The position numbers were made by a program, and so were the translations under genes. This document shows positions 52,261 through 61,138 of a DNA stretch of 64,000 bases, piece by piece (position 1 is the first letter of the stretch; every line of letters starts with the position of its first letter). The stretch comes from Nocardia anaemiae NBRC 100462 (lineage in GTDB: Bacteria > Actinomycetota > Actinomycetes > Mycobacteriales > Mycobacteriaceae). Where the stretch lies: assembly GCF_001612725.1 (NCBI RefSeq), contig NZ_BDAZ01000054.1:1-64000 (forward strand). The letters run 5' to 3'. The notes under the pieces were generated by a model, which had not been told where the DNA came from, searched no databases, and saw nothing but the letters and a program-made list of their open reading frames with translations.

Positions 52261-53193
52261 GTGACCGATCTACAAGTCCGAAAGATGCGATTCGCGTTCG
52301 CGGATTACGACGTACCGTTCCTGTGGAACGAACAGAATCCGGCCTTCTCGTCCATGGCCAATGCGGTGTCCTTCCTCGCGATCGGCTTCGAGAAGATGAT
52401 CGTCAACATGATTCGCGAGGCAATGCCGCGGATAACCGATACCGAGGTCGCGGAGGAAGCCGACGCGTTCGTGCGTCAGGAGGGGCAGCACTCGACCGCG
52501 CACCGCCAGCACGCCAACGGTCTGATCCGGCGATACCCGGGGCTCCAGGAGACCCTCAACGAAGTAATCGCGGAATTCGACCGCCTCACCGTGCACACCT
52601 CCCTGGAATACCGGCTGGCCTACACCGCCGATCTGGAGGCCACCTTCACTCCGGTATTCAAACTGATGCTCGACAACGATTCGACCCTGTTCCGGCCGGG
52701 AGACGACCGGGTCGCATCGCTGTTCATCTGGCATTTCGTCGAGGAAGTCGAACATCGCAGTTCGGCGCTGATCATCTTCGATTCCATTGTCGGCAGCGAT
52801 GCCTACCGCATGCGCATGGCGCCGTCGATCTTCCGGCACGTCATGAAGGTCATCAAGGTGGCCTGCGCGGGCTTCAATAAGCATGTGCCATTGGAGGATC
52901 GCCGCATCGACGCACTGGCGATGTTCGCGACGCACCGGGGTAAGCAGAAGTTGCGGAAATTGCTGCGGCTGCCCGTCGAGGACAACGGCCCGATGTCGCG
53001 CGCATTCGACGACCTACGACTCGGCGAACAGCTGATCGCGCTGGTCGGCATCATCCGCAGTCAATTGCCGAGGCACAACCCTGATCACGAGAAACTGCCC
53101 GCGCTCGCCGATGTGTGGTTCGAACGCTATAACGCCGGTTACGACGTAACGTACTGGTACACAGCCGATTCCGTCGCGGCGCAGGGGGACTGA
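52261..53193 (+). CDS. Di-metal hydrolase-like helical protein (PF10118/COG3687 type)
   Basis: The 310-residue protein follows the COG3687 pattern: FEKMIVNMIREAMPRITDTE, the EGQHSTAHRQHAN segment near residue 75, and FIWHFVEEVEHRSSALIIFD near 160. These Glu and His residues would form a ferritin-like di-metal site. The database name is predicted metal-dependent hydrolase, and the real reaction is unknown. Its TGA overlaps the ATG of the next gene by one base. The TetR gene opposite and the shared palindrome suggest substrate-induced expression, perhaps of a lipid or terpenoid pathway. Confidence 0.82.
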   Translation: MTDLQVRKMRFAFADYDVPFLWNEQNPAFSSMANAVSFLAIGFEKMIVNMIREAMPRITDTEVAEEADAFVRQEGQHSTAHRQHANGLIRRYPGLQETLNEVIAEFDRLTVHTSLEYRLAYTADLEATFTPVFKLMLDNDSTLFRPGDDRVASLFIWHFVEEVEHRSSALIIFDSIVGSDAYRMRMAPSIFRHVMKVIKVACAGFNKHVPLEDRRIDALAMFATHRGKQKLRKLLRLPVEDNGPMSRAFDDLRLGEQLIALVGIIRSQLPRHNPDHEKLPALADVWFERYNAGYDVTYWYTADSVAAQGD

Positions 53194-54428
53194 TGTCCGA
53201 TCGTTGCGCACCCACCTTCGACGAACTCGCGAAGGCGCTCGGCTTTTCCTGTCAGGAGGCCGGTGGACTCGTCGAGGTGCGAAACCCTTTCGCATTGGAG
53301 AACTGGACACTGCCGATCCTCGAATTCACCATCGTTCTCGGCGCGGTGCTGGCGCTGGTCTATGCGATTCTGCGATTGCGTCGGCACGGCGATCCCACCA
53401 ATCTCGTGGTCTGGTTCGGCGCGACGGCATACCTGTTCATTATCGAACCGCCGCTGTACTTCCCCGCCGCCTTCGGCATCGACGCGCACGTCGACACGAT
53501 GTTCGCGCACAACGTCTTCACCGTGGATTTCCTCTGGGGTCGACTACCCCTCTATATCGTCGCGATCTACCCATTGATGGCCACACTGGCCTTCGAAATC
53601 GTCCGAATGCTCGGCGTTTTCCGGCGATACGGTGTTCTCGTCGGCGCGGTCTGCGTTGGCTTCGTGCACCACGGCTTCTATGAGATCTTCGACCATATCG
53701 GACCGCAACTGCGCTGGTGGGAGTGGTCGATCGAAAACTCGCTCAATCAACCGATGTTCGATTCGGTACCGCTGCCGAGTGTGGTGGCCTTTGCCGCCCT
53801 GTGGCCGATGTCGCTGGCGTTCTTCGTCCAGTTGTTCGTCGGTCGCCACGTCGACCAGGGGCGCAACTTCTCCGGACCGCAATTGGTGTGGCGCACTGTC
53901 GTCATCGGCCTACTCGGGTCTTTGGGAACCGGCGTATTGCCGATACCTGCAACGGTTTTCGGTGCCGGGAGCACGTCGGTGCGTGGATTCCTCTACGCGG
54001 CCGAATTGGTCATCGTCAGCCTCGTCGCGATTCCGGTTCTTACTCGACAGTGGCTGCGTCTACGGCACGACCGCTCGGATTACACGAACGGATTCGTGCG
54101 GGTTTACAGCGTCGTCTATCTGGCCGTGATGGCATTGCTGTGGGTGAGCGCGCTGCCCGATTACTTCGCCGCCGTCGACGGTTCGACGAGCAATGGCGAC
54201 CCCATCGGGAATCTGTGGTACGCGCTGGCGTGCTTCGCGGTCGCGACACTCTGCGTGTTCGCGATCTTCACAGTGCCGTACCGACCCGCCCCGCTACCAG
54301 CGGGAGGTCAACGCCCCCAAGGCGCCGAGGGCGACGGCGGCGGCAGTGGAGGTGCGCAAGACGGTGGGGCCGAGCAGGGTTATGTCGGCGCCCGCAGCAT
54401 CGAAGGCGGTGAGCTCGGCGTCGTCTAG
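53193..54428 (+). CDS. Multi-pass membrane protein coupled to the di-metal hydrolase
   Basis: The protein has about nine membrane segments between residues 40 and 365, with conserved-looking YLFIIEPPLYFPAAFGI and VHHGFYEIFDHIGPQLRWWEW. No family name comes to mind. Translation starts within the hydrolase stop, so the two act together; a membrane partner for a lipid-modifying di-metal enzyme is a fair guess. The last 45 codons (Pro/Gly/Gln-rich) overlap the convergent rsmE gene. That tail has low-complexity composition and may be a byproduct of the missing stop before 54428. Confidence 0.78.
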   Translation: MSDRCAPTFDELAKALGFSCQEAGGLVEVRNPFALENWTLPILEFTIVLGAVLALVYAILRLRRHGDPTNLVVWFGATAYLFIIEPPLYFPAAFGIDAHVDTMFAHNVFTVDFLWGRLPLYIVAIYPLMATLAFEIVRMLGVFRRYGVLVGAVCVGFVHHGFYEIFDHIGPQLRWWEWSIENSLNQPMFDSVPLPSVVAFAALWPMSLAFFVQLFVGRHVDQGRNFSGPQLVWRTVVIGLLGSLGTGVLPIPATVFGAGSTSVRGFLYAAELVIVSLVAIPVLTRQWLRLRHDRSDYTNGFVRVYSVVYLAVMALLWVSALPDYFAAVDGSTSNGDPIGNLWYALACFAVATLCVFAIFTVPYRPAPLPAGGQRPQGAEGDGGGSGGAQDGGAEQGYVGARSIEGGELGVV

Positions 54429-55034
54429 ACCGCCTTCTGGGCCGACGACGAGCAGGATTTCGGTGGCCTTGTCGAAAGGCAGCTCGACGAAGCGGGCGGT
54501 GCCGGATTCGTGGAGGGCCACCGCGATGCCGCCCGCGGCCACGACCGCACGGATCTTGTCGAGCAGGTCGCGGGTGCGGTGCAGGTCGGCGACCTCGGGG
54601 ATGTAGGCGCGACGGGACTGCCGGGCGGCCGAGCGGGCGGCGGCGCGCCATTTCTCAACGGCCTTGCCCGCCTTGGCTTCCCAGTTGGCGATGCAGCGCG
54701 CGGCCTGCCACGGGACGATGACATCGGCGCCCGCCTCGGTCATCAGCTCGACCGCCAGCTCCGAGCGATCGGACTTGGGCAGCGCCTGCACGACGGTCAC
54801 CCGCGGCGTCGCGGGCGCGGCGAGCACCCGGTCTAGCACCTTCAGCTCGAGCCGATCCTTTTGCGCCGCAACGACTTCCGATGCTGCGAGCAGACCGGAG
54901 CCGTCGGACAGCGTGATCGGCTCGCCGACCCGGATGCGGCGTACCGTCGCGGCATGGCGTCCCTCCGGACCGTCCAGCACCGCGATGGCACCCGGCTCCG
55001 GAATCTGGGAGAGATAGAAGACCGTGGCGGCCAA
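54294..55034 (-). CDS. rsmE: 16S rRNA m3U1498 methyltransferase RsmE
   Basis: The 246-residue SPOUT methyltransferase has an N-terminal PUA-like domain (GRHAATVRRIRVGEPITLSD). The SPOUT knot has ELAVELMTEAGADVIVPWQA, LLVVGPEGGLDDAELTAFDA and LLGPTVLRTSTAAAVAL, the cofactor loops of the family. It follows dnaJ by three bases on the same strand, as in mycobacteria (Rv2372c). Its 3' end overlaps the converging membrane-protein gene by 135 bases. Confidence 0.96.
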   Translation of the reverse strand: MAATVFYLSQIPEPGAIAVLDGPEGRHAATVRRIRVGEPITLSDGSGLLAASEVVAAQKDRLELKVLDRVLAAPATPRVTVVQALPKSDRSELAVELMTEAGADVIVPWQAARCIANWEAKAGKAVEKWRAAARSAARQSRRAYIPEVADLHRTRDLLDKIRAVVAAGGIAVALHESGTARFVELPFDKATEILLVVGPEGGLDDAELTAFDAAGADITLLGPTVLRTSTAAAVALGALGALTSRW

Positions 55035-55037
55035 CGA

Positions 55038-56189
55038 CTATCGCCCGCTGAACGACGCTCGCAGCCGGGCGAACAGGCCGCTGTTGTGCTCGGACTGCGC
55101 CGACATCACCTCGGCGCGTTCACCGGTGCGCATGCCTTTGTACTTGCGCAGCAGATCGGTGGCCTTGGCGTCGAGTTTGGTCGGCACCACAATGTCCAAA
55201 TGCGCGAGCAGGTCACCGCGCGCACCCGAGCGCAGGCGCGGCATGCCGTGGCCACGCAGCACCGAGATCTCACCCGGCTGGGTGCCCGGCGGAATGGTCA
55301 GCTCGGTCGGGCCGTCCAGGATGGTGTCGATGACGACGGTGGTGCCGAGTGCGGCATCGACCATCGGCACCCGGATGGTGCAGTGCAGATCGTCGCCGTC
55401 GCGGACGAAGACATCGTGCGGCTGCTCGACGATCTCCACATACAGATCGCCCGCGTGCCCACCGCCGGGCCCGACCTCGCCCTGCGCGGCCAGCCGCACC
55501 CGCATGCCATTGGCGACACCGGCCGGAATCGGCGCGGCGATCTCGCGACGCGCCCGCACCCGACCGTCGCCACCGCACTTGTGGCACGGATCGGGAATGG
55601 TCTCACCGGCACCGCGACAGGTCGGGCACGGACGCGAGGTCAGCACCTGACCGAGGAACGAACGCTGCACGGACTGGACCTCACCCGCACCACCACAGGT
55701 CTCGCAGCGCACCGCCTTGGACTTGCCGTTGGTTCCGGCGCCGTGACAGATATCGCAGAGGATGGCGGTGTCGACGGTCAGGTGTTTGGTCACACCGACC
55801 GCGCATTCGGCCAGGCTGAGCCTGGTCCGCAGCAGCGAATCCGCGCCGGGCTGCACCCGGCCGCGCGCCTTGCGCGTCCCGGTGGAACCGCTCATACCGC
55901 CGAAGAAGGCCTCGAAGACGTCGCCGAGTCCACCGAAACCGGCGCCGGTGAAGCCAGCGCCACCGGCACCGGACTCCATCGGGTCGCCGCCCATATCGAC
56001 GACGCGCCGCTTCTCCGGGTCCGACAGCACCTCGTAGGCGGTCGACACTTCCTTGAACTTGGCCTGCGCCGCCTCGTCGGGGTTGACGTCGGGGTGGAGC
56101 TCCCGCGCCAGCTTGCGGTAGGCGCGCTTGATCTCCTGGTCGGTCGCGTTCTTCGCAACGCCGAGCAGTCCGTAGTAGTCCCGTGCCAC
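55038..56189 (-). CDS. dnaJ: Co-chaperone DnaJ (DnaJ2-type)
   Basis: The 383-residue protein has a J domain at 1-70 with HPDVNPDEAA (HPD loop) and a Gly-rich linker. Four CxxCxGxG repeats form the zinc centre (CDICHGAG, CETCGGAG, CPTCRGAG, CHKCGGDG), and a substrate-binding C-terminal region follows. It stimulates DnaK ATPase and holds unfolded proteins. The second DnaJ of actinobacteria is normally co-encoded with hrcA, as here; the other sits in the dnaK operon. Confidence 0.97.
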   Translation of the reverse strand: MARDYYGLLGVAKNATDQEIKRAYRKLARELHPDVNPDEAAQAKFKEVSTAYEVLSDPEKRRVVDMGGDPMESGAGGAGFTGAGFGGLGDVFEAFFGGMSGSTGTRKARGRVQPGADSLLRTRLSLAECAVGVTKHLTVDTAILCDICHGAGTNGKSKAVRCETCGGAGEVQSVQRSFLGQVLTSRPCPTCRGAGETIPDPCHKCGGDGRVRARREIAAPIPAGVANGMRVRLAAQGEVGPGGGHAGDLYVEIVEQPHDVFVRDGDDLHCTIRVPMVDAALGTTVVIDTILDGPTELTIPPGTQPGEISVLRGHGMPRLRSGARGDLLAHLDIVVPTKLDAKATDLLRKYKGMRTGERAEVMSAQSEHNSGLFARLRASFSGR

Positions 56190-56281
56190 TTGAGTTCTCT
56201 AGTCCTTGGTTTGCAACAGCATTAGTCGGATGCACTCAACTTTATCCGCCGGAGGATCGAGCGTATCAGCGACCGGGCCTC

Positions 56282-57313
56282 TCAGCGCTCCGCGAGCACC
56301 TCACCGATATAACGGGCAACGGCCGCGACCGATGCGATGGTCCCCGGATAGTCCATCCGGGTCGGACCGAGCACGCCCATACCGCCGAGTACCGCACCGG
56401 CAGCGCCGTAGCCGGTCGACACCACCGAGGTTCCGCGCATCTGCTCGACCTGGGTCTCCTCGCCGATGCGCACCGTGACGGTACCCGGATGCTGCGCGGC
56501 GGCGAGCAGCTTCAGCACGATCACCTGCTCCTCCAATGCCTCGAGCACATCGCGCAGCGAACCAGGGAAGACGAAGTCGGCGGCATTGCGGGTCAGGTTG
56601 GCGGTGCCACCGAGGACCAACCGCTCCTCCGGATGTTCCACCAGGGTCTCGACCAGCACGGTCGAGACGCGCACCAGCACATCCTTCAGTCGCACCGGCG
56701 CCCGCTCGGGCAGTTCGGCGACAGCCGCGGAGGCGTCGGACAGACGCTTGCCATCCATCGCGCCACCGAGCATCCCCCGCAGCGCGGCGAGATCCTGATC
56801 ATCGATGAGCGCGCCGAGTTCCACCAGGCGCTGGTCGACGCGACCGGTATCGGTGATCACGACCAGCAGCAACCGCGCCGGATTCAGCGCGACCACCTCG
56901 ATGTGGCGGACCGTGGAGGCCGACACCGTCGGATACTGGACCACCGCGACCTGGCGGGTGAGCTGAGCAAGCAGCCGGACACCGCGGCGCAGCACATCGT
57001 CGAGATCGACACCGGACTCCAGGAATTCCATGATCGCCCGCCGCTCGGCCGGGGAGAGCGGCTTCACCTCGGAGATGCGATCGACGAACTGCCGGTAGCC
57101 CTTATCGGTCGGAATACGACCAGAACTGGTGTGCGGCTGGGTGATGTAGCCCTCGGCTTCCAGCACCGCCATATCGTTGCGAACCGTCGCGCTGGATACC
57201 CCCAGGTTGTGCCGCTCCACCAGAGTCTTCGATCCGATCGGCTCCTTGGTCGCGACATAGTCCGCGACGATCGCACGCAGGACCTCGAAGCGCCGATCCT
57301 CGGTGCTCGACAT
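56282..57313 (-). CDS. hrcA: Heat-inducible transcription repressor HrcA
   Basis: The 343-residue repressor binds CIRCE elements upstream of groE-type genes and needs GroEL to stay active. The winged helix is at 5-75 (IVADYVATKEPIGSKTLVER, then SSATVRNDMAVLEAEGYI), followed by the GAF-like sensing region and GPTRMDYPGTIASVAAVARY at the C terminus. ATG at 57313 is chosen for its GAGGAGG site nine bases upstream. I see no CIRCE palindrome in front of this operon. It is followed by dnaJ after 92 bases. Confidence 0.97.
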   Translation of the reverse strand: MSSTEDRRFEVLRAIVADYVATKEPIGSKTLVERHNLGVSSATVRNDMAVLEAEGYITQPHTSSGRIPTDKGYRQFVDRISEVKPLSPAERRAIMEFLESGVDLDDVLRRGVRLLAQLTRQVAVVQYPTVSASTVRHIEVVALNPARLLLVVITDTGRVDQRLVELGALIDDQDLAALRGMLGGAMDGKRLSDASAAVAELPERAPVRLKDVLVRVSTVLVETLVEHPEERLVLGGTANLTRNAADFVFPGSLRDVLEALEEQVIVLKLLAAAQHPGTVTVRIGEETQVEQMRGTSVVSTGYGAAGAVLGGMGVLGPTRMDYPGTIASVAAVARYIGEVLAER

Positions 57314-57547
57314 CGGCCCACCTCCTCGCTCGTCCTCGGGCACGTCGTAACGGTCACGTGCGCACCGTCCGCATCCACCCGAATTCGATGCAGGTTACTT
57401 GGTACATCTGTTTATCAAGTCTAATTGCCCACTCGACAATTGCCCGTTCGCACACCCTGGACGCTGGTCGGCCGGCCGATCCCGCTGAGCGATAGCCGAT
57501 TCGGCCAGCCGATCACCTGCGTGCCGGAGGTCCCGGCGATGGACTGG

Positions 57548-58348
57548 TTACTTTGCGGCGGCCTCTACAACAGCAGCGACCTGCGTCGGCTGCGAGACCA
57601 GAGATGCGTGGGAGGCGGCGATTTCGCTGGTGTTGGCACCCATACGGTTCGCCATGAAGCGTTGCGAGGCAGGCGGGATTACCCGGTCGTTGGCCGAGAC
57701 GAGGTACCAGCTCGGTGTCGAGGACCAAGAGGGGACACCAGAGGGTTCGAGATTAGCGGATACGGCCAGGGAGCGCTGGTGGGCGATCATGTCGGCGGCC
57801 ACTGCGGGGGAGACGTCTTGGGCGAAGACGGAGTTGAAGTAGTCCGGGGCCACGTAGCCGTCGAGGTTCTTGCCTGCCACGCCATTTGCGTCGTCGACGA
57901 GGCGTACCTGGAGCGCCGGGGGCAATAACTGGCTGCCGGGGAAGCTGATCGGATTGATTTCGAGGAGGGCGGATTCGCCCTGTACGGGGGCGAAGGCGGC
58001 GATGTAGACCAGCGCTTGAACTTTCGGGTCGTGGACGTTGCTGATGACGAAACCGCCATACGAATGCGCAACCAGGACAACGGGTCCGGAGATGGTGTCC
58101 AGCGTGCGCTGGATGGCCGCGGCGTCGTAGGCGGGACCACGCAGCGGGTTGTCGGGAACAACCACTCGATAACCGTGGTCGCGTAGTGACGCGGCCACGC
58201 CGTCCCAACTCGTGGTGTCGGCGAAGGCACCGTGCACGAGCACGATCGTCGGGAGGGGGTCGGCGGTCGCGGGTGCGGCCGCGAGGACGGGCGTGAAAGC
58301 AAGGGTGAGCGCCGCGATGCAGGCGCGGAGACTACGGGTGATATTCAT
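57548..58348 (-). CDS. Secreted alpha/beta hydrolase
   Basis: The 266-residue protein has a cleavable signal peptide (CIAALTLAFTPVLAAAPATA) and a compact hydrolase fold. The oxyanion motif is IVLVHGAFADTTSWDGVAA, the nucleophile elbow VVLVAHSYGGFVISNV with Ser, and the final His in ASHASLVSQP, all of the RsbQ/salicylate-esterase-like small group. The substrate is unknown. It stands alone; the intergenic space of 234 bases to hrcA holds no gene. Confidence 0.9.
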   Translation of the reverse strand: MNITRSLRACIAALTLAFTPVLAAAPATADPLPTIVLVHGAFADTTSWDGVAASLRDHGYRVVVPDNPLRGPAYDAAAIQRTLDTISGPVVLVAHSYGGFVISNVHDPKVQALVYIAAFAPVQGESALLEINPISFPGSQLLPPALQVRLVDDANGVAGKNLDGYVAPDYFNSVFAQDVSPAVAADMIAHQRSLAVSANLEPSGVPSWSSTPSWYLVSANDRVIPPASQRFMANRMGANTSEIAASHASLVSQPTQVAAVVEAAAK

Positions 58349-58631
58349 CAGAGCCCTGCCTGTCGTCGTTGATGCTGTCGGCTGATGATGTTGTCACCTT
58401 TTACCGAGCACCAACGGCAAGATGGACCGATCGGTCGCTTACGCCCTTCCGCGTGAACGCCGACTACGACCACCCGCGCGCACCTGCACGGCAACGCGGA
58501 ACGCGAAACCACCGCCCACCCGCGAGCGCTCATGGTCCCTAACTCCGCTGCAACGGACATGGCGTTGCCTCAGGGCAAGCCAGATCTCGTAGTGGTGACG
58601 TCACGGGTTGATGCTGCCCCGACACCGACGC

Positions 58632-58823
58632 TCAACCCGGGAGGTGCCGCAAAGGCTCGAGCACGTCGCATAGCGAGTGACTACGTCGCACACGGTAGAC
58701 GTTGTGCAACGTAGTCAAAGCTTGTGCGGGAGCCGCCCGGCCCCACTCTTCACGTTGCGCGGTTCGGTTCTGCCGCAGGTGTTCGACCAGCCGCGGAAGC
58801 GGTTTGTCGAAGTCCCACTCCGG
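58632..58823 (-). pseudogene. Fragment resembling the N terminus of an RsbR-type regulator
   Basis: In the 503 bases between the secreted hydrolase and the next small gene, the minus strand contains PEWDFDKPLPRLVEHLRQNR followed by REEWGRA and then unrelated sequence up to a TGA at 58632. Leu-x-EHLRxNR-x4-EEW is the start pattern I associate with stressosome-type RsbR/STAS proteins of actinomycetes. No start codon with a ribosome site is evident and nothing else of the protein remains. The upstream portion, 58349-58631, holds no other feature. Confidence 0.4.
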
Positions 58824-58851
58824 CGCAGGCGGCGGGTGGGCGAGCCCGCAA

Positions 58852-59067
58852 CTACAGGTCGGACGCTGCCCTGGCCATCTTGCCCGCCAGGGCGTCCAGG
58901 CCGAGCATCGCGAGCAGAGACTCGCAGTCAGCCGCGTCCTCGGCGTGGCTGGCGACCGTCCGGGCGGCTATCGCGCACTGTCGCGCATTTTCGGCCTTTT
59001 CCGCGGCCCGGGCTTCAGCGAACTCGCTCTGCTCGGAGATAAGGGTGATATGTCGTGCCGATGGCAT
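58852..59067 (-). CDS. Small helical protein, 71 aa
   Basis: The protein is almost entirely helical and Ala/Glu-rich (EFAEARAAEKAENARQCAIA, then LLAMLGLDALAGK), with no signal or membrane segment. A clear AAGGAG lies four bases before ATG at 59067, which is the main reason to accept it. It stands just before the RsbR-like fragment on the same strand. Similar short proteins are, to my knowledge, frequent in actinomycetes without a function. Regulation is not visible. Confidence 0.6.
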   Translation of the reverse strand: MPSARHITLISEQSEFAEARAAEKAENARQCAIAARTVASHAEDAADCESLLAMLGLDALAGKMARAASDL

Positions 59068-59268
59068 AAGACTCCTTGGGTTGTCCGCAGCCTACGCGTC
59101 TTTACCGATCTGTGATAGTGCAACCGCCAGCATTCGATGAACCCGTCGGTGAAGTGCGAATGAGTCACAATGCTCGCCGTCGTCGATATCCAGCAGCGGG
59201 GCAACAGCGACCGAGATGGCACCGACGGCGGCCACGAACGGATATCCATGGCGAAGATCCGAAGACGC

Positions 59269-60477
59269 TCAGGTCAGCAGGTCTCGGACCACGCCGTCGG
59301 CGAGTAGGCGGCCACGGTCGGTGAGGATCAGGCGGTCGCCCGAGCGAACTGCCAGGCCGTCGGCGATGATTCGGGTGGCGGCGGCGGATTCCGTTGGGGC
59401 CAATTCGTTCAGGGGCAGACCGGTGCGCAGGCGGACGGTGAGCATGACGCGTTCGGTGTGTTGCTCGTCGGCGGTGAGGATTTCCCAGCCCGCGGCCGGA
59501 AGACCGCCGCGCGCGACGGTATCCGCATAGCGCGCAGGGTGTTTGACGTTCCACCACCGGACACCGCCGACGTGGCTGTGCGCACCGGGGCCTGCGCCGA
59601 GCCAGTCACCGCCGTCCCAGTAGCCGAGGTTGTGCCGACAGCGCGCGGAATCGCCTGCGGCCCAATTGGATACCTCATACCAGGTGAGGCCCGCGGCGCC
59701 GAGGCGTGCGTCGATGCGTTCGTAGCGGGCGGCCAGCACATCGTCGTCGGGGGCGGGGAGTTCGCCACGGCGAACCCGACGGGCCAGTGCGGTGCCGTCC
59801 TCGACGATGAGGGAGTAGGCCGATACGTGATCGACGCCCGCGCTCAGCACCGCGTCCAGGCTCGCGTCCAGGTCGCTGTCGCGTTCGCCGGGGGTGCCGT
59901 AGATCAGATCGAGATTCACATGCTCGAATCCGGCAGCGCGAGCCTCTTTTGCGGCGGCCACCGCCCGGCCCGGCGTATGGGTGCGATCCAACACCTTCAG
60001 CACATGCTGGGCCGCGGATTGCATGCCGAGCGAGACCCGGGTGAACCCGGCCGCGCGGATCCGTTCGAAGAATTGCGGCGAGGTCGACTCCGGATTGGAT
60101 TCGGTGGTCACCTCGGCATCGACCGCGAAGGTGAAGTTCGCGCGCACCGAGTCCAGCACATCCGCCAAGCCGTCACCGCCGAGCAGGGACGGCGTGCCAC
60201 CGCCGACGAAGATCGTCGCCACCTCGGGCGTGGCGGTCGGCAGCGCAGCGAACCGTTCGGCCGCAGTCGCCAATTCCCCGCGCAGCGCCTCGAGCCAGGA
60301 CTGCGGTGACGCCGAGGTGCCCAGCTCACCGGCGGTATAGGTGTTGAAATCGCAGTACCCGCAGCGGGTGGCACAGAACGGAACGTGAATGTAGATCCCG
60401 AACGGCCCGTCGCCGAAGTCGCGCAGCACGAGGGCAGGCGTCTCGGTTTCGATCGGGGCGGCGGCGGAACTCACCAC
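59269..60477 (-). CDS. hemW: HemW-type radical-SAM heme chaperone
   Basis: The 402-residue protein has the SAM-cluster motif CATRCGYCDF near residue 37 and VATIFVGGGTPSLLGG. The HemN-like C-terminal region has GAGPGAHSHVGGVRWWN. HemW proteins were long named coproporphyrinogen oxidase but bind heme and lack the residues of true HemN; this one has the four-residue CxxxCxxC spacing with Asp-Phe after it, as HemW does. GTG at 60477 (or the next codon) is chosen as it opens near the conserved block; the longer frame upstream is in noncoding sequence. Confidence 0.9.
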   Translation of the reverse strand: MVSSAAAPIETETPALVLRDFGDGPFGIYIHVPFCATRCGYCDFNTYTAGELGTSASPQSWLEALRGELATAAERFAALPTATPEVATIFVGGGTPSLLGGDGLADVLDSVRANFTFAVDAEVTTESNPESTSPQFFERIRAAGFTRVSLGMQSAAQHVLKVLDRTHTPGRAVAAAKEARAAGFEHVNLDLIYGTPGERDSDLDASLDAVLSAGVDHVSAYSLIVEDGTALARRVRRGELPAPDDDVLAARYERIDARLGAAGLTWYEVSNWAAGDSARCRHNLGYWDGGDWLGAGPGAHSHVGGVRWWNVKHPARYADTVARGGLPAAGWEILTADEQHTERVMLTVRLRTGLPLNELAPTESAAATRIIADGLAVRSGDRLILTDRGRLLADGVVRDLLT

Positions 60478-60536
60478 TCCAGTGTGACCGCCACTGTCCC
60501 GCACCCTGTCACCAGGCACCCGCTGCGCGGCGGATA

Positions 60537-60926
60537 TCAGTCGGCGACCATGGTGTTCTGGTTGGCGGTGAGCAGCCAGCGGCCGTCCTCCTTGGCCATG
60601 ACGTACATCGGCGAGCCTTGTCCGGTCAGCTGACCGTCGCCGTCGAAGTACCGCTGGACCACCTTGACCGCGGCGACGTCCGGCCGGATGAACAGCACAT
60701 GCTCGACCTCGTAGGTCGCCGTGCCGTCCCGCATCGCGCCCGGCAGCACCTGGGCGGTGAACTCGGCGATGGCGGCGCGGCCGAACAGTCGCTTGCCGCC
60801 TGCGGTCGTCCAGATGGCGTCCTCGCGGAACAGGCCGACGAATTCGTCCACGAGCTCGTTCTGCTGGGAGTGCTGGACGGTGGCGACGACCGCGCGGATG
60901 GCGTCGAGTTCGGTATCGGTACTCAT
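60537..60926 (-). CDS. SnoaL/SgcJ-like NTF2-fold protein
   Basis: The 129-residue cone-fold protein contains LDAIRAVVATVQHSQQNELV, FVGLFREDAIWTTAGGKRL and YEVEHVLFIRPDVAAVKVVQ, then GSPMYVMAKEDGRWLLTANQ. This is the pattern of the SgcJ/EcaC NTF2-like group, many of which are small hydrolases or isomerases of unknown substrate. ATG at 60926 was chosen because a strong MerR-type promoter element ends right in front of it, which would give a leaderless mRNA. Confidence 0.85.
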   Translation of the reverse strand: MSTDTELDAIRAVVATVQHSQQNELVDEFVGLFREDAIWTTAGGKRLFGRAAIAEFTAQVLPGAMRDGTATYEVEHVLFIRPDVAAVKVVQRYFDGDGQLTGQGSPMYVMAKEDGRWLLTANQNTMVAD

Positions 60927-60941
60927 GCCACCGAGCTTGCA

Positions 60942-60961
60942 ACCTCGACCTAGCTCGAGGT
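60942..60961 (-). promoter_or_regulatory. MerR/SoxR-type operator and promoter for the SnoaL-like gene
   Basis: The arms ACCTCGA and TCGAGGT match perfectly around CCTAGC. On the minus strand a TTGACC box (60964-60959) opens the element, and 19 bases later the weak hexamer CAAGCT (60939-60934) could serve as -10. A palindrome inside a 19-base spacer is the hallmark of MerR-family promoters. No MerR gene is in the window. Confidence 0.65.
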
Positions 60962-61125
60962 CAATCCGAGTGTTTCGCGTCACGGATGACGATCTGGACG
61001 AATCACACGACGCATTCAGGCCGCCAACTATGACAGCCATCACAATCGAACCGCATAGTCCAGGGAATTTCCCTCGATTTCGCGGGAAATATGGCCGGGC
61101 GGTCGGAAGGGCCACGCTGACGTGG

Positions 61126-61131
61126 CACAAT
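61126..61131 (+). promoter_or_regulatory. Probable -10 hexamer of a leaderless sirA-cysH transcript
   Basis: CACAAT lies seven bases before the leader ORF ATG at 61139, which puts the transcript start at or next to the ATG. No convincing -35 is visible. Confidence 0.45.
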
Positions 61132-61138
61132 AGGCCGC

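Noticed and set aside
57314..57547. A CIRCE element before hrcA
   Set aside because: No TTAGCACTC-N9-GAGTGCTAA-like inverted repeat is present; in actinobacteria it is expected at groE genes.
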